NCBI RefSeq assembly: GCF_023516455.1
Contig: NZ_JAMGBA010000001.1
Coordinates: forward strand, 868,001-932,000
Length of the DNA: 64,000 nucleotides
DNA from: Sphingomonas caseinilytica
GTDB taxonomy: Bacteria; Pseudomonadota; Alphaproteobacteria; Sphingomonadales; Sphingomonadaceae
Reading direction: 5' to 3'
This document shows, piece after piece, positions 1 to 9,400 of this stretch. Below the pieces are notes generated by a model. It had not been told where the DNA came from, did not search any database, and saw only the letters and a list, made by a program, of their open reading frames with translations. Each line of letters starts with the position of its first letter. The first letter of the stretch is position 1. Made by a program: the position numbers and the translations under genes.

Positions 1-1893
1 GGCGGCATGCTCCGTCACGCGCGAGAAGTCGGCGGGCCTGCGCTTCGAAAGCTGACATTCCATGAGCGGGCGCGGATCATCAAGGGGCTGGGTCTCGCCA
101 TCATGGCCCGCAAGGAAGAACTCTACGACCTCAGCTACCAGACCGGCGCGACGCGCAAGGACGGCTGGATCGATATCGAAGGTGGTGCGGGCACACTGTT
201 CAGCTTCTCGTCCAAGGGGCGGCGCGAGCTGCCCGATGCCCATGTACTGCTGGACGGTGCAGTCGAGCCGCTGTCGAAGAGCGGCAGCTTTATCGGACAG
301 CATATCTACACGCCGTTGCAGGGCGCAGCCGTCCACATCAACGCGTTCAACTTCCCGGTGTGGGGGATGCTCGAGAAGCTGGCGCCCACGTTTCTTGCTG
401 GAATGCCGGCGATCGTGAAGCCGGCCAGCTCGACCGCCTATCTGTGCGAAGCCGCGGTTCGCGTAATGGTCGAATCCGGGCTGCTGCCGCCCGGTTCGCT
501 CCAGCTCATCGTCGGCGGAGTCGGCGATCTGTTCGATCATTTGACCGGGCAGGACGTGGTCAGCTTCACCGGGTCGGCATCAACGGCTCTGAAGCTCCGG
601 TCGCACCCCGTGGTTCAGCGCGAAAGCGTCAAGTTCGTCGCCGAACAGGACAGCCTCAATGCATCGCTGCTCGGACCCGACGCCGCGCCCGGCACTCCGG
701 AATTCGACCTGTTCGTGAAGGAGGTGGTCAATGAAATGACCGCCAAGGCCGGACAGAAATGCACCGCGATCCGTCGCGCCATGGCCCCGGTCGAATATCT
801 CGACGCCGTCGAGGCCGCGATCCGCGACCGGCTCGCCGCCACGAAGGTCGGCGATCCGCGCGACAAGGAGAGCCGGATGGGCGCATTGGTCTCGACCAGC
901 CAGCGCGACGATGTTCGCGCGCAAATCGGCAAGCTGACGGCGGCCGGCGCTCGCATCGTCGCTGGTAACCCCGATGCGAGCCCCGGCATTGCGGGCGGGG
1001 CCTTCATGGAGCCGATCCTGCTTCGGAGCGACGACCCCTGGTCAAATAGCGCCGTCCATGACGTCGAGGCCTTTGGACCGGTTTCGACCGTCATGCCTTA
1101 TCGCGACATGGCCGACGCCATCGCGCTCGCTAATCGAGGCATGGGCAGCCTGGCCCTGTCGCTGTTCACTTATTCGCCCGAAGCAGCGCGCGAATTCATC
1201 CAGGGTGCGGCGGCCTATCATGGCCGCATGCTCGTCCTGAACCGCGACAATGGTGCAGAGAGCACCGGGCACGGCTCGCCACTGCCGGTGCTGGTCCATG
1301 GCGGCCCGGGTCGCGCCGGCGGAAGCGAGGAGATGGGCGGGGTCCGCGGCGTGAAGCATTACATGCAGCGCACGGCGATCCAATCGACGCCCGCGATGAT
1401 CGCCGCGATCAGCGAGCAATATATTCCGGGCGGGCCCAAGCATGAGATACTCCAGCACCCGTTCCGGCGGCGGATGAGCGAACTCACCATCGGCGATACG
1501 CTCAAGACCAAGAGTCGCACGGTGACCTTGGAGGACATCGAGCATTTCGCCCATTTCACCGGCGATACCTTCTACGCCCATATGGACGACGAAGCCGCCA
1601 AGGCCTCGCCGATCTTCGAGGGCCGGGTCGCCCACGGCTACCTCATCCTGAGCTTCGCAGCGGGCCTGTTCGTGGACCCGGATCCGGGCCCTGTGCTGGC
1701 CAATACGGGGCTTGAGAATCTGCGGTTCCTGACCCCGCTCTACCCGGATGATTCAATGCGGGTCGAACTGACGGTCAGGTCGAAATCGCTGAAGAGCGAA
1801 GACACCGGCGTCGTTCGCTGGGCGGTCGAGATATTCAACCAGAATGATGAACTGGTCGCGACCTACGACCTTTTGACGGAGAATGTGCCCTAA
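1..1893 (+). CDS. paaZ: PaaZ bifunctional oxepin-CoA hydrolase / aldehyde dehydrogenase, 5'-truncated by window edge
   Basis: The reading frame is open from the first base, so the N-terminus lies outside the window; about 630 codons are seen of a family usually near 680. The first two thirds is an aldehyde dehydrogenase domain with the general-base region FVAEQDSLN and the nucleophile motif GQKCTAIRR. The last 150 residues form a MaoC hot-dog hydratase ([13 protein letters not shown], then [11 protein letters not shown]). In the aerobic phenylacetyl-CoA pathway PaaZ hydrolyses oxepin-CoA and oxidises the resulting semialdehyde in the cytoplasm. No other paa gene is visible downstream, so the rest of the pathway must lie upstream or elsewhere. 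Confidence 0.93.
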   Translation, partial: GGMLRHAREVGGPALRKLTFHERARIIKGLGLAIMARKEELYDLSYQTGATRKDGWIDIEGGAGTLFSFSSKGRRELPDAHVLLDGAVEPLSKSGSFIGQHIYTPLQGAAVHINAFNFPVWGMLEKLAPTFLAGMPAIVKPASSTAYLCEAAVRVMVESGLLPPGSLQLIVGGVGDLFDHLTGQDVVSFTGSASTALKLRSHPVVQRESVKFVAEQDSLNASLLGPDAAPGTPEFDLFVKEVVNEMTAKAGQKCTAIRRAMAPVEYLDAVEAAIRDRLAATKVGDPRDKESRMGALVSTSQRDDVRAQIGKLTAAGARIVAGNPDASPGIAGGAFMEPILLRSDDPWSNSAVHDVEAFGPVSTVMPYRDMADAIALANRGMGSLALSLFTYSPEAAREFIQGAAAYHGRMLVLNRDNGAESTGHGSPLPVLVHGGPGRAGGSEEMGGVRGVKHYMQRTAIQSTPAMIAAISEQYIPGGPKHEILQHPFRRRMSELTIGDTLKTKSRTVTLEDIEHFAHFTGDTFYAHMDDEAAKASPIFEGRVAHGYLILSFAAGLFVDPDPGPVLANTGLENLRFLTPLYPDDSMRVELTVRSKSLKSEDTGVVRWAVEIFNQNDELVATYDLLTENVP

Positions 1894-1955
1894 GTCCGGA
1901 ACGGGCCGAGGTAGGAATTCGTTTGGCGGTCGATTCCAGACGAAGGAGGGCCCCC

Positions 1956-2384
1956 ATGAAAATCAGTGAAGTCATGACGACGGACGTCGAAACCGTCAGC
2001 GCCGACCAGACCGCCCGCGAAGCCGCAGCCTTCATGCTGCGCGCGGACGCAGGCTCTATCCCTGTGTGCGAAGGCGAACGGGTGATCGGCATGATTACCG
2101 ATCGTGATATTGCCGTTCGCGGTGTCGCCGAAGGACGCGGCCCCGATACGCCGATCAGCGAACTAATGAGTGACGGCATTATCTGCGCCCACGAGGATGA
2201 TGATGTGCACGCGGTCGCGCAGCGGATGAGCGAAGAACAGGTTCGCCGCATGCCGGTCCTCAACTCGGAGCAGAATCTGGTCGGAATTGTCAGCCTGGGC
2301 GATCTTGCACGAGAGTCTGCCGGGCAGGCCGCAGAGCAGGCCTTAGAAGGCGTCAGCGCCCCAGGCGGCCAGCATCAGCAGTAA
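1956..2384 (+). CDS. CBS-domain pair protein
   Basis: 142 residues made of two CBS motifs (MKISEVMTTDVETV and the second half with ISELMSDGIICAHEDDD), each ending in the usual hydrophobic plus D-R/L-D pattern (GMITDRDIAV; GIVSLGDLAR). Stand-alone CBS pairs bind adenine nucleotides and act as energy-status sensors; no partner is evident here. The ATG at 1956 is chosen over an upstream TTG at 1923 because a strong ribosome binding site, AAGGAGG, lies at 1943-1949. The gene ends just before a bidirectional terminator. Confidence 0.9.
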   Translation: MKISEVMTTDVETVSADQTAREAAAFMLRADAGSIPVCEGERVIGMITDRDIAVRGVAEGRGPDTPISELMSDGIICAHEDDDVHAVAQRMSEEQVRRMPVLNSEQNLVGIVSLGDLARESAGQAAEQALEGVSAPGGQHQQ

Positions 2385-2386
2385 GG

Positions 2387-2416
2387 AAAAAGCCCCGGAG
2401 CGATCCGGGGCTTTTT
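2387..2416. terminator. Bidirectional intrinsic terminator between CBS gene and atpF
   Basis: Perfect 13-bp inverted repeat: A5-GCCCCGGA at 2387-2399, loop GCGA, then TCCGGGGC-T5 at 2404-2416. It reads as a GC stem followed by a T run on both strands and sits between two convergent genes, so it can end both transcripts. Confidence 0.93.
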
Positions 2417-2417
2417 G

Positions 2418-2954
2418 TTATTTCAGCGAAGAAATCGCCTGGTCGACCAGCTTCTTGTCGGAGCCGGCATCACCGCGCTCCGCGATGAGCTTGGCCGCGG
2501 CCGCCGTGGCGGCGCGAGCGGTCGTAGCGCGAAGTTCGTCGATCGCGGCGCGCTCCTCGGCGGCGATCTTGGCTTCGGCCATTGCCTTGCGGCGTTCAAT
2601 CAGCGCTTCGGCGTCTTCGGCAGCCTTGGCGACGATCGCTTCGGCCTCATGCTTGGCACGCTCGACCATCGCGGCTGCTTCCTTGTCGGCAGCCACCGCC
2701 TTGGCTTCATATTCGGCCTTCAGCGCTTCGGCGTCCTTGCGGATCGATTCAGCCTCATTGAGCTGCTCGCGGATTGCCGCGATCTTCTTGTCGAGGCTGC
2801 GTCCGATCGCTGCCGGCACCTTCTTCCAGATAAGGAAGAGGATGACGAGGAAGACGGCCAGTGCGACAACCACCGGAGCGGTGACGACCCCGAATGCCGC
2901 CGGCGGAGCTTCATGGCCGCCAGGCACTTCCGTGTGAGCGGTAGGCTCAGCCAT
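2418..2954 (-). CDS. atpF: F0F1 ATP synthase subunit b
   Basis: 178 residues: one N-terminal membrane helix (about residues 23-45, VTAPVVVALAVFLVILFLIW) followed by a long charged, alanine-rich helix typical of the peripheral stalk. With b' it links the F1 head to subunit a in the inner membrane. It is the last gene of the F0 operon and overlaps the end of b' by 8 bp, a sign of coupled translation. A Pro/His/Gly-rich N-terminal lead of about 20 residues precedes the membrane helix. No F1 genes are in the window, in line with split F0 and F1 operons in alphaproteobacteria. Confidence 0.93.
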   Translation of the reverse strand: MAEPTAHTEVPGGHEAPPAAFGVVTAPVVVALAVFLVILFLIWKKVPAAIGRSLDKKIAAIREQLNEAESIRKDAEALKAEYEAKAVAADKEAAAMVERAKHEAEAIVAKAAEDAEALIERRKAMAEAKIAAEERAAIDELRATTARAATAAAAKLIAERGDAGSDKKLVDQAISSLK

Positions 2955-3441
2955 TAGCTAGTTCCTTGGCGACAGCGGCACGTGCAGTGTCAGTGTCGAT
3001 GTTGAGGCCGGCAACACGCTGGATCATCGCCTGAGCGGCGTCAGCTGCAACCGCTTCGATCTCGGCGCGTGCCGAAGCGCGCGCTTCGGCGACCTTGGCG
3101 GTTGCCTTTTCGACCTTGGCAGCGATCGCCTTGTCGGCCTTCGCTACCGCCTTTTCGGTGTTGCGGATCGCGTCTGACTTGGCGTCGGCGGAGAGCTTCC
3201 CCGCCTCCGCCCGGCCCTTGTCCATGCCGGTCCGATAAACCTCTTCGAGGCTATCGGCCGCCGTGCGGGCTTCGTCCGCGGCCTTGAGGTCGGCGGCGAT
3301 CTTGTCGTCGCGCGCGTCGATCGTCGCCTGGATCTTGGGCAGCATGCCCAATCCCACGATGACGAAAATCGCGCCGAAGAAGATCACCAGCCAGAACAGC
3401 TGTGACGCGTAGACGTCAGCAATTTGGTCTATCTGCGGCAT
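2947..3441 (-). CDS. atpF': F0F1 ATP synthase subunit b'
   Basis: 164 residues with an N-terminal membrane helix (LFWLVIFFGAIFVIVGLG, about residues 15-33) and a long helical alanine/lysine/glutamate tail. It lies directly after atpE, the position of the divergent b' subunit in alphaproteobacterial and photosynthetic-type ATP synthases, and forms a b-b' heterodimer stalk with the next gene. Assignment of b' versus b rests on gene order and on the membrane helix starting close to the N-terminus. Confidence 0.9.
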   Translation of the reverse strand: MPQIDQIADVYASQLFWLVIFFGAIFVIVGLGMLPKIQATIDARDDKIAADLKAADEARTAADSLEEVYRTGMDKGRAEAGKLSADAKSDAIRNTEKAVAKADKAIAAKVEKATAKVAEARASARAEIEAVAADAAQAMIQRVAGLNIDTDTARAAVAKELANG

Positions 3442-3471
3442 GGCCGACCCCGGGTCCTGTTTCGTTCGTTG

Positions 3472-3699
3472 TTAGGCGACGAAGAGCAGGATCATGGCAA
3501 CGACGAACGCCAGCAGGCCGAGAAGTTCGGCAGCGGCGAAGCCGATGAACAGGCGGCCCTGCTGGCCGTCGGCGGCTGCCGGATTGCGCAGCGCGCTCTC
3601 CAGGAACGAGCCGAACACGTTACCCACGCCGAGCGCGGCCATTCCGACGCCGATGGCGGCGAGACCAGCACCCAGAAGCTTTGCAGCATTCGCGTCCAT
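3472..3699 (-). CDS. atpE: F0F1 ATP synthase subunit c
   Basis: 75 residues, two membrane helices forming a hairpin. The helix-1 glycine-rich stretch is GVGMAALGVGNVFG, the polar loop RNPAAADGQQGRL follows, and the ion-binding carboxylate is Glu58 in FIGFAAAELLG. The residues around Glu58 do not carry the Gln/Ser-Thr pattern of sodium-binding rings, so proton translocation is inferred. It forms the rotor ring of F0 and lies between atpB and b'. Confidence 0.95.
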   Translation of the reverse strand: MDANAAKLLGAGLAAIGVGMAALGVGNVFGSFLESALRNPAAADGQQGRLFIGFAAAELLGLLAFVVAMILLFVA

Positions 3700-3732
3700 A
3701 ATCGTAACTCCCTTGGATAATTCGTTGTTAAA

Positions 3733-4521
3733 TCAGTGAAGATTGATCGCATCGCTCAGGTAGAGCGATGTGAGCAGAGCGAAAACATAGGCCTGGATCG
3801 CGGCGACCAGCAGCTCGAGGAGCGTGACGCCGAACATCAGGATGAAGCTGGGAAGGCTGACCACCGGCGCAACCCATAGCGCATCGGAGTTGAGGCCGTT
3901 GATGACGAAGCCGGCCAGCACTTCCATCAGGATGTGACCCGCCGTGATCGCGACGAACAGTCGCAGTCCCAGGCTGAACGGGCGCATCAGGAAGCTGATC
4001 AGCTCGATCGGGAAAATGATCAGGGCCATCGGGCCTTTGACGCCGCTGGGAATGAACAGCGAGAAGAAGTGGAAGCCGTGCTTCGCGAAGCCGACGATGA
4101 CCACCATGCTGAAGCTGACCAGGGCAAGGATGCCGGTGATGGTCAGCTGGCTCGTCACCGCGAACGGGTGGGCGCCGACCAGGGCTACCGGGAACATGCC
4201 GATGAAGTTGGCGAACAGGATGAACATGAACAGCGAGAAGACATAAGGGGCGAACTTGCGTCCCTTCGGCCCGATGTTTGTGTCGAGCATGTCGGTGATG
4301 AAGCCGGTGAAGCCCTCCACCGCAACCTGCCAGCGTCCGGGGACCATCTGCTGCTTCATGCCGCCCAGCATGAACAGCCAGATCGCACCGAAGGTCAGCG
4401 CCATCCATAGAGCGCTATTGGTGAAGGCGATGCTCTGACCCGCGATTTGCCAATGCTCACCAACCAGCGGTTGGATGAGGAACTGGTGCATCGGATCGAT
4501 CTTGCCCGACTCTGCCGACAC
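3733..4521 (-). CDS. atpB: F0F1 ATP synthase subunit a
   Basis: 262 residues, polytopic membrane protein. The essential stator arginine is in FSLGLRLFVAITAGH near residue 185, and the C-terminal helix has the usual LLELLVAAIQAYVFALL pattern. Subunit a forms the two proton half-channels against the c ring. The N-terminus (MHQFLIQPLVGEHW after a short lead) suggests that an internal ATG could be used; the longer start is kept because the ORF is intact there. Confidence 0.95.
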   Translation of the reverse strand: MSAESGKIDPMHQFLIQPLVGEHWQIAGQSIAFTNSALWMALTFGAIWLFMLGGMKQQMVPGRWQVAVEGFTGFITDMLDTNIGPKGRKFAPYVFSLFMFILFANFIGMFPVALVGAHPFAVTSQLTITGILALVSFSMVVIVGFAKHGFHFFSLFIPSGVKGPMALIIFPIELISFLMRPFSLGLRLFVAITAGHILMEVLAGFVINGLNSDALWVAPVVSLPSFILMFGVTLLELLVAAIQAYVFALLTSLYLSDAINLH

Positions 4522-4557
4522 GCGCTTTCGCCCTTCTAGTCCGAATGGCCGGACACC

Positions 4558-4872
4558 CTACGGGCGCCGGCTCGACAATTTGATGATGCTCCAGAAGCCA
4601 CCGACGGTACCGAGGACCATCATGACCACCAGGAGCAGGTGCCCCGTGCCCAGCCACTTATCCAGCAGCCAGCCGATCACGGCACCGCCAAACAGGCCGC
4701 CGAGCAGTGTCGACAAGACGCGCTGACCAAGTTGCTCATTGGCATCGGTCGTCGGCGTCTGGCCGGTCCGCTCCGCCTCCCGGATTTGTGCGCGCTTCAG
4801 CCGCTCATCGAGCGAATCAAGTCGTGCATCCTGTGGAGACTCAACGTCCTGCCCGGTCTTGTCCTCCATCAT
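4558..4872 (-). CDS. atpI: ATP synthase assembly protein AtpI (AtpZ/AtpI family)
   Basis: 104 residues: a charged N-terminal half, then two membrane helices (LLGGLFGGAVIGWLLDKWLG and LLLVVMMVLGTVGGFWSI). AtpI proteins help c-ring assembly and magnesium supply for F0. It is the first gene of the F0 operon and lies 36 bp before atpB. Two adjacent ATG codons (4870-4872 and 4867-4869) are possible starts. The promoter of the operon must lie in the divergent gap up to the lipoprotein gene. Confidence 0.88.
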   Translation of the reverse strand: MMEDKTGQDVESPQDARLDSLDERLKRAQIREAERTGQTPTTDANEQLGQRVLSTLLGGLFGGAVIGWLLDKWLGTGHLLLVVMMVLGTVGGFWSIIKLSSRRP

Positions 4873-5044
4873 GTTCCACTCCCAATACTTGGCGACCGGA
4901 TGTTATCAGCAGCCGCGAAAGGCAGGAACATGGCGGCCGACAAGCCCGCCAAGGCGCCGCCCCTTTATGAAGGGGCCGGTGGATAGTCAACCGGGCCTTC
5001 CCCGATGCATGAGGATTAAACTATGTGGGCTGCGGAGGATTGCC

Positions 5045-5845
5045 GTGAGACTTTCGTTGCTGAGCTTCGTCTTGCTGGCCTCTTGCAATGGACAGGCAGT
5101 GCCGGACGCGGCGAACAATGTCGCCGCGCAACCTTCTGCCGCGGCGCCGGCGGCGCCCGCCGCACCGGCTGAATCATTTGTCTACGACGTAGAAAACGAT
5201 CTCATCGAGTTCCACTACGGCTGGTCCGCCGAAACGGCGGCGGTGCCTCAACTGGTCGCCCGTTTCCGTAAGGAAATGGAGAAAGGCGAGGCCGATCTGA
5301 TCGGCGGGGCCAAGGACGACAAGGAATCGCGCGAGAAGCAGGGCTTCGACTTCCACGGCTTTATGTCGTCGACCCAGTACGACACCGCCGGCCAATCGGA
5401 CCGGCTGCTCAGCCTGAAGGTGGATGTCGGCTCCTATGAGGGCGGAGCCCACGGCAACCACGGCGTTGGCGGCCTATTGTGGGATCGCAAGGCGGCCAGG
5501 GAAATCAAGGACACAGGCCTGTTCACCGAACCGGCCAACCGCGATCGATTGCTGACCCAGCGCTGGTGCGACGCACTCAACAAGGCACGGGAGGAAAAGC
5601 GCGGCGAGCCGGTCGGTGGTGGCGGATTGTTCGATGACTGCCCCAAGCTGGACGAGATCGCGATCATTCCGACCGACAAGGACAAGAATGGGCGGTTCGA
5701 GCTGCTGACGCTTATCGCATCACCCTATGTCGCCGGGCCTTGGGCCGAAGGTGATTATGAGATTGAATTGGCGGTGACGCCCGACCTGATTGCTGGCCTC
5801 AAGAGCGATTATCGCGCCAGCTTCGAGGCTCGTCAGCCGCAGTAA
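5045..5845 (+). CDS. Lipoprotein with RsiV-like DUF4163/DUF3298 domains
   Basis: Predicted envelope lipoprotein: hydrophobic leader ending in the lipobox LASC followed by an Ala/Pro-rich linker (AAPAAPAAPAE), then a DUF3298-type domain with the hallmark SYEGGAHGNHG. Family members occur as periplasmic parts of anti-sigma factors such as RsiV and as lysozyme-binding domains, but this one has no cytoplasmic part, so its role is unknown. The GTG at 5045 is preferred because GGAGGA lies at 5034-5039; an ATG at 5009 in the same frame would add 12 residues but lacks a ribosome binding site. It is divergent from atpI, and its end overlaps ydbL by 13 bp. Confidence 0.78.
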   Translation: MRLSLLSFVLLASCNGQAVPDAANNVAAQPSAAAPAAPAAPAESFVYDVENDLIEFHYGWSAETAAVPQLVARFRKEMEKGEADLIGGAKDDKESREKQGFDFHGFMSSTQYDTAGQSDRLLSLKVDVGSYEGGAHGNHGVGGLLWDRKAAREIKDTGLFTEPANRDRLLTQRWCDALNKAREEKRGEPVGGGGLFDDCPKLDEIAIIPTDKDKNGRFELLTLIASPYVAGPWAEGDYEIELAVTPDLIAGLKSDYRASFEARQPQ

Positions 5846-6210
5846 GTGGGAACGGCCGATTGGCCGGCCACGAGCCTTCGCCAACCGCCCTGATTGAGAA
5901 GATAATATTCGCCGACGCTGACTCGGCGGAGCAGGCTGCATGCGGCGGTAATCCCGACTTCCTCGGGGGTGACGCCCTTTCGGGCGGCAAGGTTGGAATA
6001 GAGGGCACGGCGGCGGATATTGACCGCACCGACGTGCCGGCGAACATCCGCAGACACATTCGCCGATGAAAGTCCGAGGTAGCCGTCGAACCGCTCGCCA
6101 ACCTGTCCGGAACGACGGGCCGCGACGATTGCCGAGGAATCCTGGGCCGGAGCGGATGCAGGCATCGCAAGGCTGGAAAACGCCAACAGCCCGAAGAGAA
6201 GCGCGCGCAT
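5833..6210 (-). CDS. ydbL: YdbL-family periplasmic protein (DUF1318)
   Basis: 125 residues with a clear signal peptide (MRALLFGLLAFSSLAMPASAPAQ) and a DUF1318-type mature part ending in a conserved Tyr/Arg-rich region (VSVGEYYLLNQGGWRR). The start at 6210 has AGAGGT seven bases upstream. It is the last gene of a three-gene set with YnbE and YdbH homologues, spaced by only 2 bp. In E. coli the YdbH-YnbE pair forms an inner-to-outer-membrane bridge for phospholipid transport, and YdbL is reported as a helper of the complex; the same role is inferred here. Confidence 0.85.
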   Translation of the reverse strand: MRALLFGLLAFSSLAMPASAPAQDSSAIVAARRSGQVGERFDGYLGLSSANVSADVRRHVGAVNIRRRALYSNLAARKGVTPEEVGITAACSLLRRVSVGEYYLLNQGGWRRLVAGQSAVPTYCG

Positions 6211-6212
6211 CG

Positions 6213-6434
6213 CTACCTCTGCTGCGGCTGCTGGGGCTGCTGCGGGAAGGCATCCGGATTCTGCTGGATCAGCTGCTCGACGTCGCGCTGAAGCCGAACC
6301 AGCACTTCCTGCTGGATCGTGACGTTGAGGTTGATCTCGATCGGCTTGTCCGGAGGGGAGACCGAAATGCATCCGGCAAGGGGCAGCATCAGCGCTCCGC
6401 CGCAAGCCGTCTTAAATAGTCGGGATCTGGTCAT
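6213..6434 (-). CDS. ynbE: YnbE-family small outer-membrane lipoprotein
   Basis: 73 residues: signal peptide with lipobox LAGC (lipidated Cys22), then a short region IEINLNVTIQQEVLVRLQRDVEQL typical of YnbE, and a Gln/Pro-rich tail (PQQPQQPQQR). In E. coli YnbE multimers pair by beta-strand augmentation with the C-terminus of YdbH. The gene is 10 bp after ydbH and 2 bp before ydbL, so co-transcription is almost certain. The ATG at 6434 is chosen because the upstream in-frame extension is arginine-rich and lies inside ydbH. Confidence 0.88.
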   Translation of the reverse strand: MTRSRLFKTACGGALMLPLAGCISVSPPDKPIEINLNVTIQQEVLVRLQRDVEQLIQQNPDAFPQQPQQPQQR

Positions 6435-6444
6435 GGCTTGATCC

Positions 6445-9400
6445 TCATGGTTGCTTCGTGGGGGTTGGAGTGATTTCCTGTTCGACCGGGGTCTGGCTCT
6501 GCTGCTCGCTCTCTTCGCGCCGACGGGTTTCGACGACGATGCCCGGGACTTCATCCAGCGGTCGCGGCAGCGCGGGTTCGATCACCTGGGTCGGATCGCG
6601 GAAGCTCTTCGCCGTGGCGATCAGGGCACGGAACGGCCCCTTGATCGTGACATTGAAGTTGAACGGGATGCGGTTCACCGACTTGATGAATTGCTGCGTG
6701 CTCGTATTGCCCAGGCCGACGCCTTGAATGGCCAGCCTCGTCGCGAATTCGCCGTCCAGATAGCCGTCCAGACGGATGATCATCGATCGGAACTTGAGAT
6801 CGCGCAGCGCATCGAAGGCGAGGCTGCCCATCATGCCGAGGTCAGCCTTGTTGACTACGCCGTTGTAGGAGAGTGTCCCGCCACCTTCGCGACTGTCGAG
6901 CCGGCCGCCGACGATGCGGCCGCCCTCATCGTCGAAGATCATCGGCAGGACGCCGTCGAAGGTGCCGGTCGCGCTGATTTCCTTGAAGCCCATGGAATCG
7001 ACGAAGGTCTTGGCGTCCAGGCCGACCACTTCGAATGTCAGGCGCTTCGGGCTGGGCCGGCCGAAGTTCAGTATCGTTTCCTGAAGGATCAGCTGTCCGC
7101 CCATGAACGGCCATTCGCCACGCTCGATCTTGACCAGATTGTCGGGCAGCAGCTGGTACCGGATCACCCCATTCTCGACGAGGATGCCGGCGTTGACGCT
7201 CGCCAGGCTGACCGTCTGGCCGGGCGCCGTTTGCAGGCCCAACAGGTCGGTGAAGCGGATCGTGCCGGTCAACCCCGTGACCGGGCCGAAGCTTGCCGCG
7301 AGGTCCATGCCATGGGCGGTGAATTCGCCCGTCGACGTCACTTCGCCGGAACCGGTCCAATTGATCTGGCCCTGACCGCTCAGCCGGCCCATGACGAGTG
7401 CGACCACGCCTTCGGAGAGCCGGGTCAACTCTTCCGGCTGCAGGCCCGGACCGAAGGTGACGCCCGGTACGTCCAGCACGGCATTGCCGTTACCGTTATC
7501 CAAATTGTGCTGGATGGTTACGTCGGTGATCTTGGTGCCGCTGGCCGGATGATGCAGGGACCCGGTGGCATTGATCTTCCCGTCGGCCATGACGAGTTTC
7601 ATGTCGTCGCTGCGCAAGGGGTAGAAGTTGGGTTGCTCCACCCGGTGAGCGAGCAACATGCCGCCGGAGATCGACACACCGCCGTTCCCCATCCTCCAAT
7701 CGCCGCTCGCTTCGCTGACGAGGAGCGGAACTCGTCCGAGCGTTGCGGTTCCACCGCTGAATGTACCGACGCCCTTGTAATTGCCCTCCAGCCGGGCCGC
7801 GTCGATCGATACGGGCGAATCGGCCCGCCCCATTCGCACTGCCAAGTCCGCCAGTGCGAACCGTTCCGTCAGGAGCCTGGCTGAGGACGCGGCCGCGCTG
7901 AATGGCGATTGACCCATGCTGCCGACGAAACGAGGCCGGTTGAGGTTTGCGCCGAACTGGATCGCGCCGCCCCGCCCCTGATAGGCAATGGCGGGGCCGA
8001 TCGGGCATACCGGCAAGCGGGCCGGGTTAAGGCGAAGGCTGCCCATCTGGAAGCTTGCGAAGCTGGCCTCAATGCAGCGCTTACCGAACGTGAATTTGCT
8101 GGAACCGCCGAAGCTGGCGTCGATCGGCAGGCGAAGTCCCCGCACGAACCCTCCAGGCACCGGGCCATCGAGCAATGCGACGGTTTGCAGCTGGGTCGAG
8201 CCGTCGCGCCCAGCGGCGAAGCGGATCGGCGCCATCGCCAGCCGGGTGTTGCCGACCCGGTAAGGCGCGATGGTTGCTGTCCCGCTCATCGGGGCACCGC
8301 TCCGCGGTTGGGACAAGGCGATCCTCGCCGTCGGCAGACCTCCGCCCTGAAGTGCGAAATTGCCGTCGATCCGCATCTTGCCCGACGGCCAATAGTAAGT
8401 GACGCCGTCGCCACCGCTCGCCTGGATCTTTGCCCCGGTCGGAGCAGCCGCGTTGGCGGTTTCGATCCGGATCGCTCCTCCCCCCCGCTGATTGACGAGC
8501 CGTAGCGACCCTTCGACGTTGAACCGGCCTATTGCCCGCCGGATGGAATTCGAAATCGCCAGGCCGATCGGGCCAAGCGGTGTGCCGTCCAACGCGGCCA
8601 GCGGATCGACGAGCATGGTAAAGAGCGAAGGATTTACCCGGACGTCATTGGCGCCATAATCCCCGATCGCGACCAGTCCCCCCGCTCCTGCTTCGAGCCG
8701 GTAGCGACCTTCGAACCGGGTACGTCCGGCGGCAATGCGGTCGAGGCGGGACTGTTGTGCGAGCAAATCGATCCGCCCGAGTGCGCGGGCGGGCGTTCCG
8801 TTGAACGTCAGGTTGCTGACGACCCCGGCCATTCCGTTCGCGCCAGCCTGGAAGTTGGCCATGGTCAGGCGGCCACCGCCCCTGAAACTGTCGAAGCCTT
8901 CGGCGAAGCTGGAATCGATTTCCATGCGCGGCTGGGCGAGAAGCAGGTTGCTGGACGGGCAGCTTAGCGCCTCGGCACCGATCGGACCTTTGACATTCGG
9001 ACGGCGCGCCGTGACACCAACGTCGACGTGGGCGCGGAAGCGATCGAGATTGCAGGCCCCGAACTTCAAGCCCGGAGCCGACGCCGCGAGCTGCCCGGCG
9101 AACCCACCCGACAGATTGCCCTCACCTTGCAGCGCGAAGCCCATTGGTCCGTAGGGGGTAGCGAGCGCAATCGTCGCGTCGCGGGCATCGACTGAGATAT
9201 CGGGAAGCCGGAACGGCTTGCCGCTGGGCGGTGGCAATAGCTTGTCGACCTGGCCCCAGGTCACTCGACCGTCCGGCAGAAGCCTGCCCTTTAGCCGTAC
9301 GCCTCGCGCCGCGATCCGATAGACCTCGAAGCTTCCGTTCCACAGGATCCTGAGCTGAATGACCGCCCGGCGAACCGTCAGATCGGGTTTGGCCGGATCG

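Noticed and set aside
6451-7884. 477-codon plus-strand ORF
   Set aside because: Antisense to ydbH; no domain.
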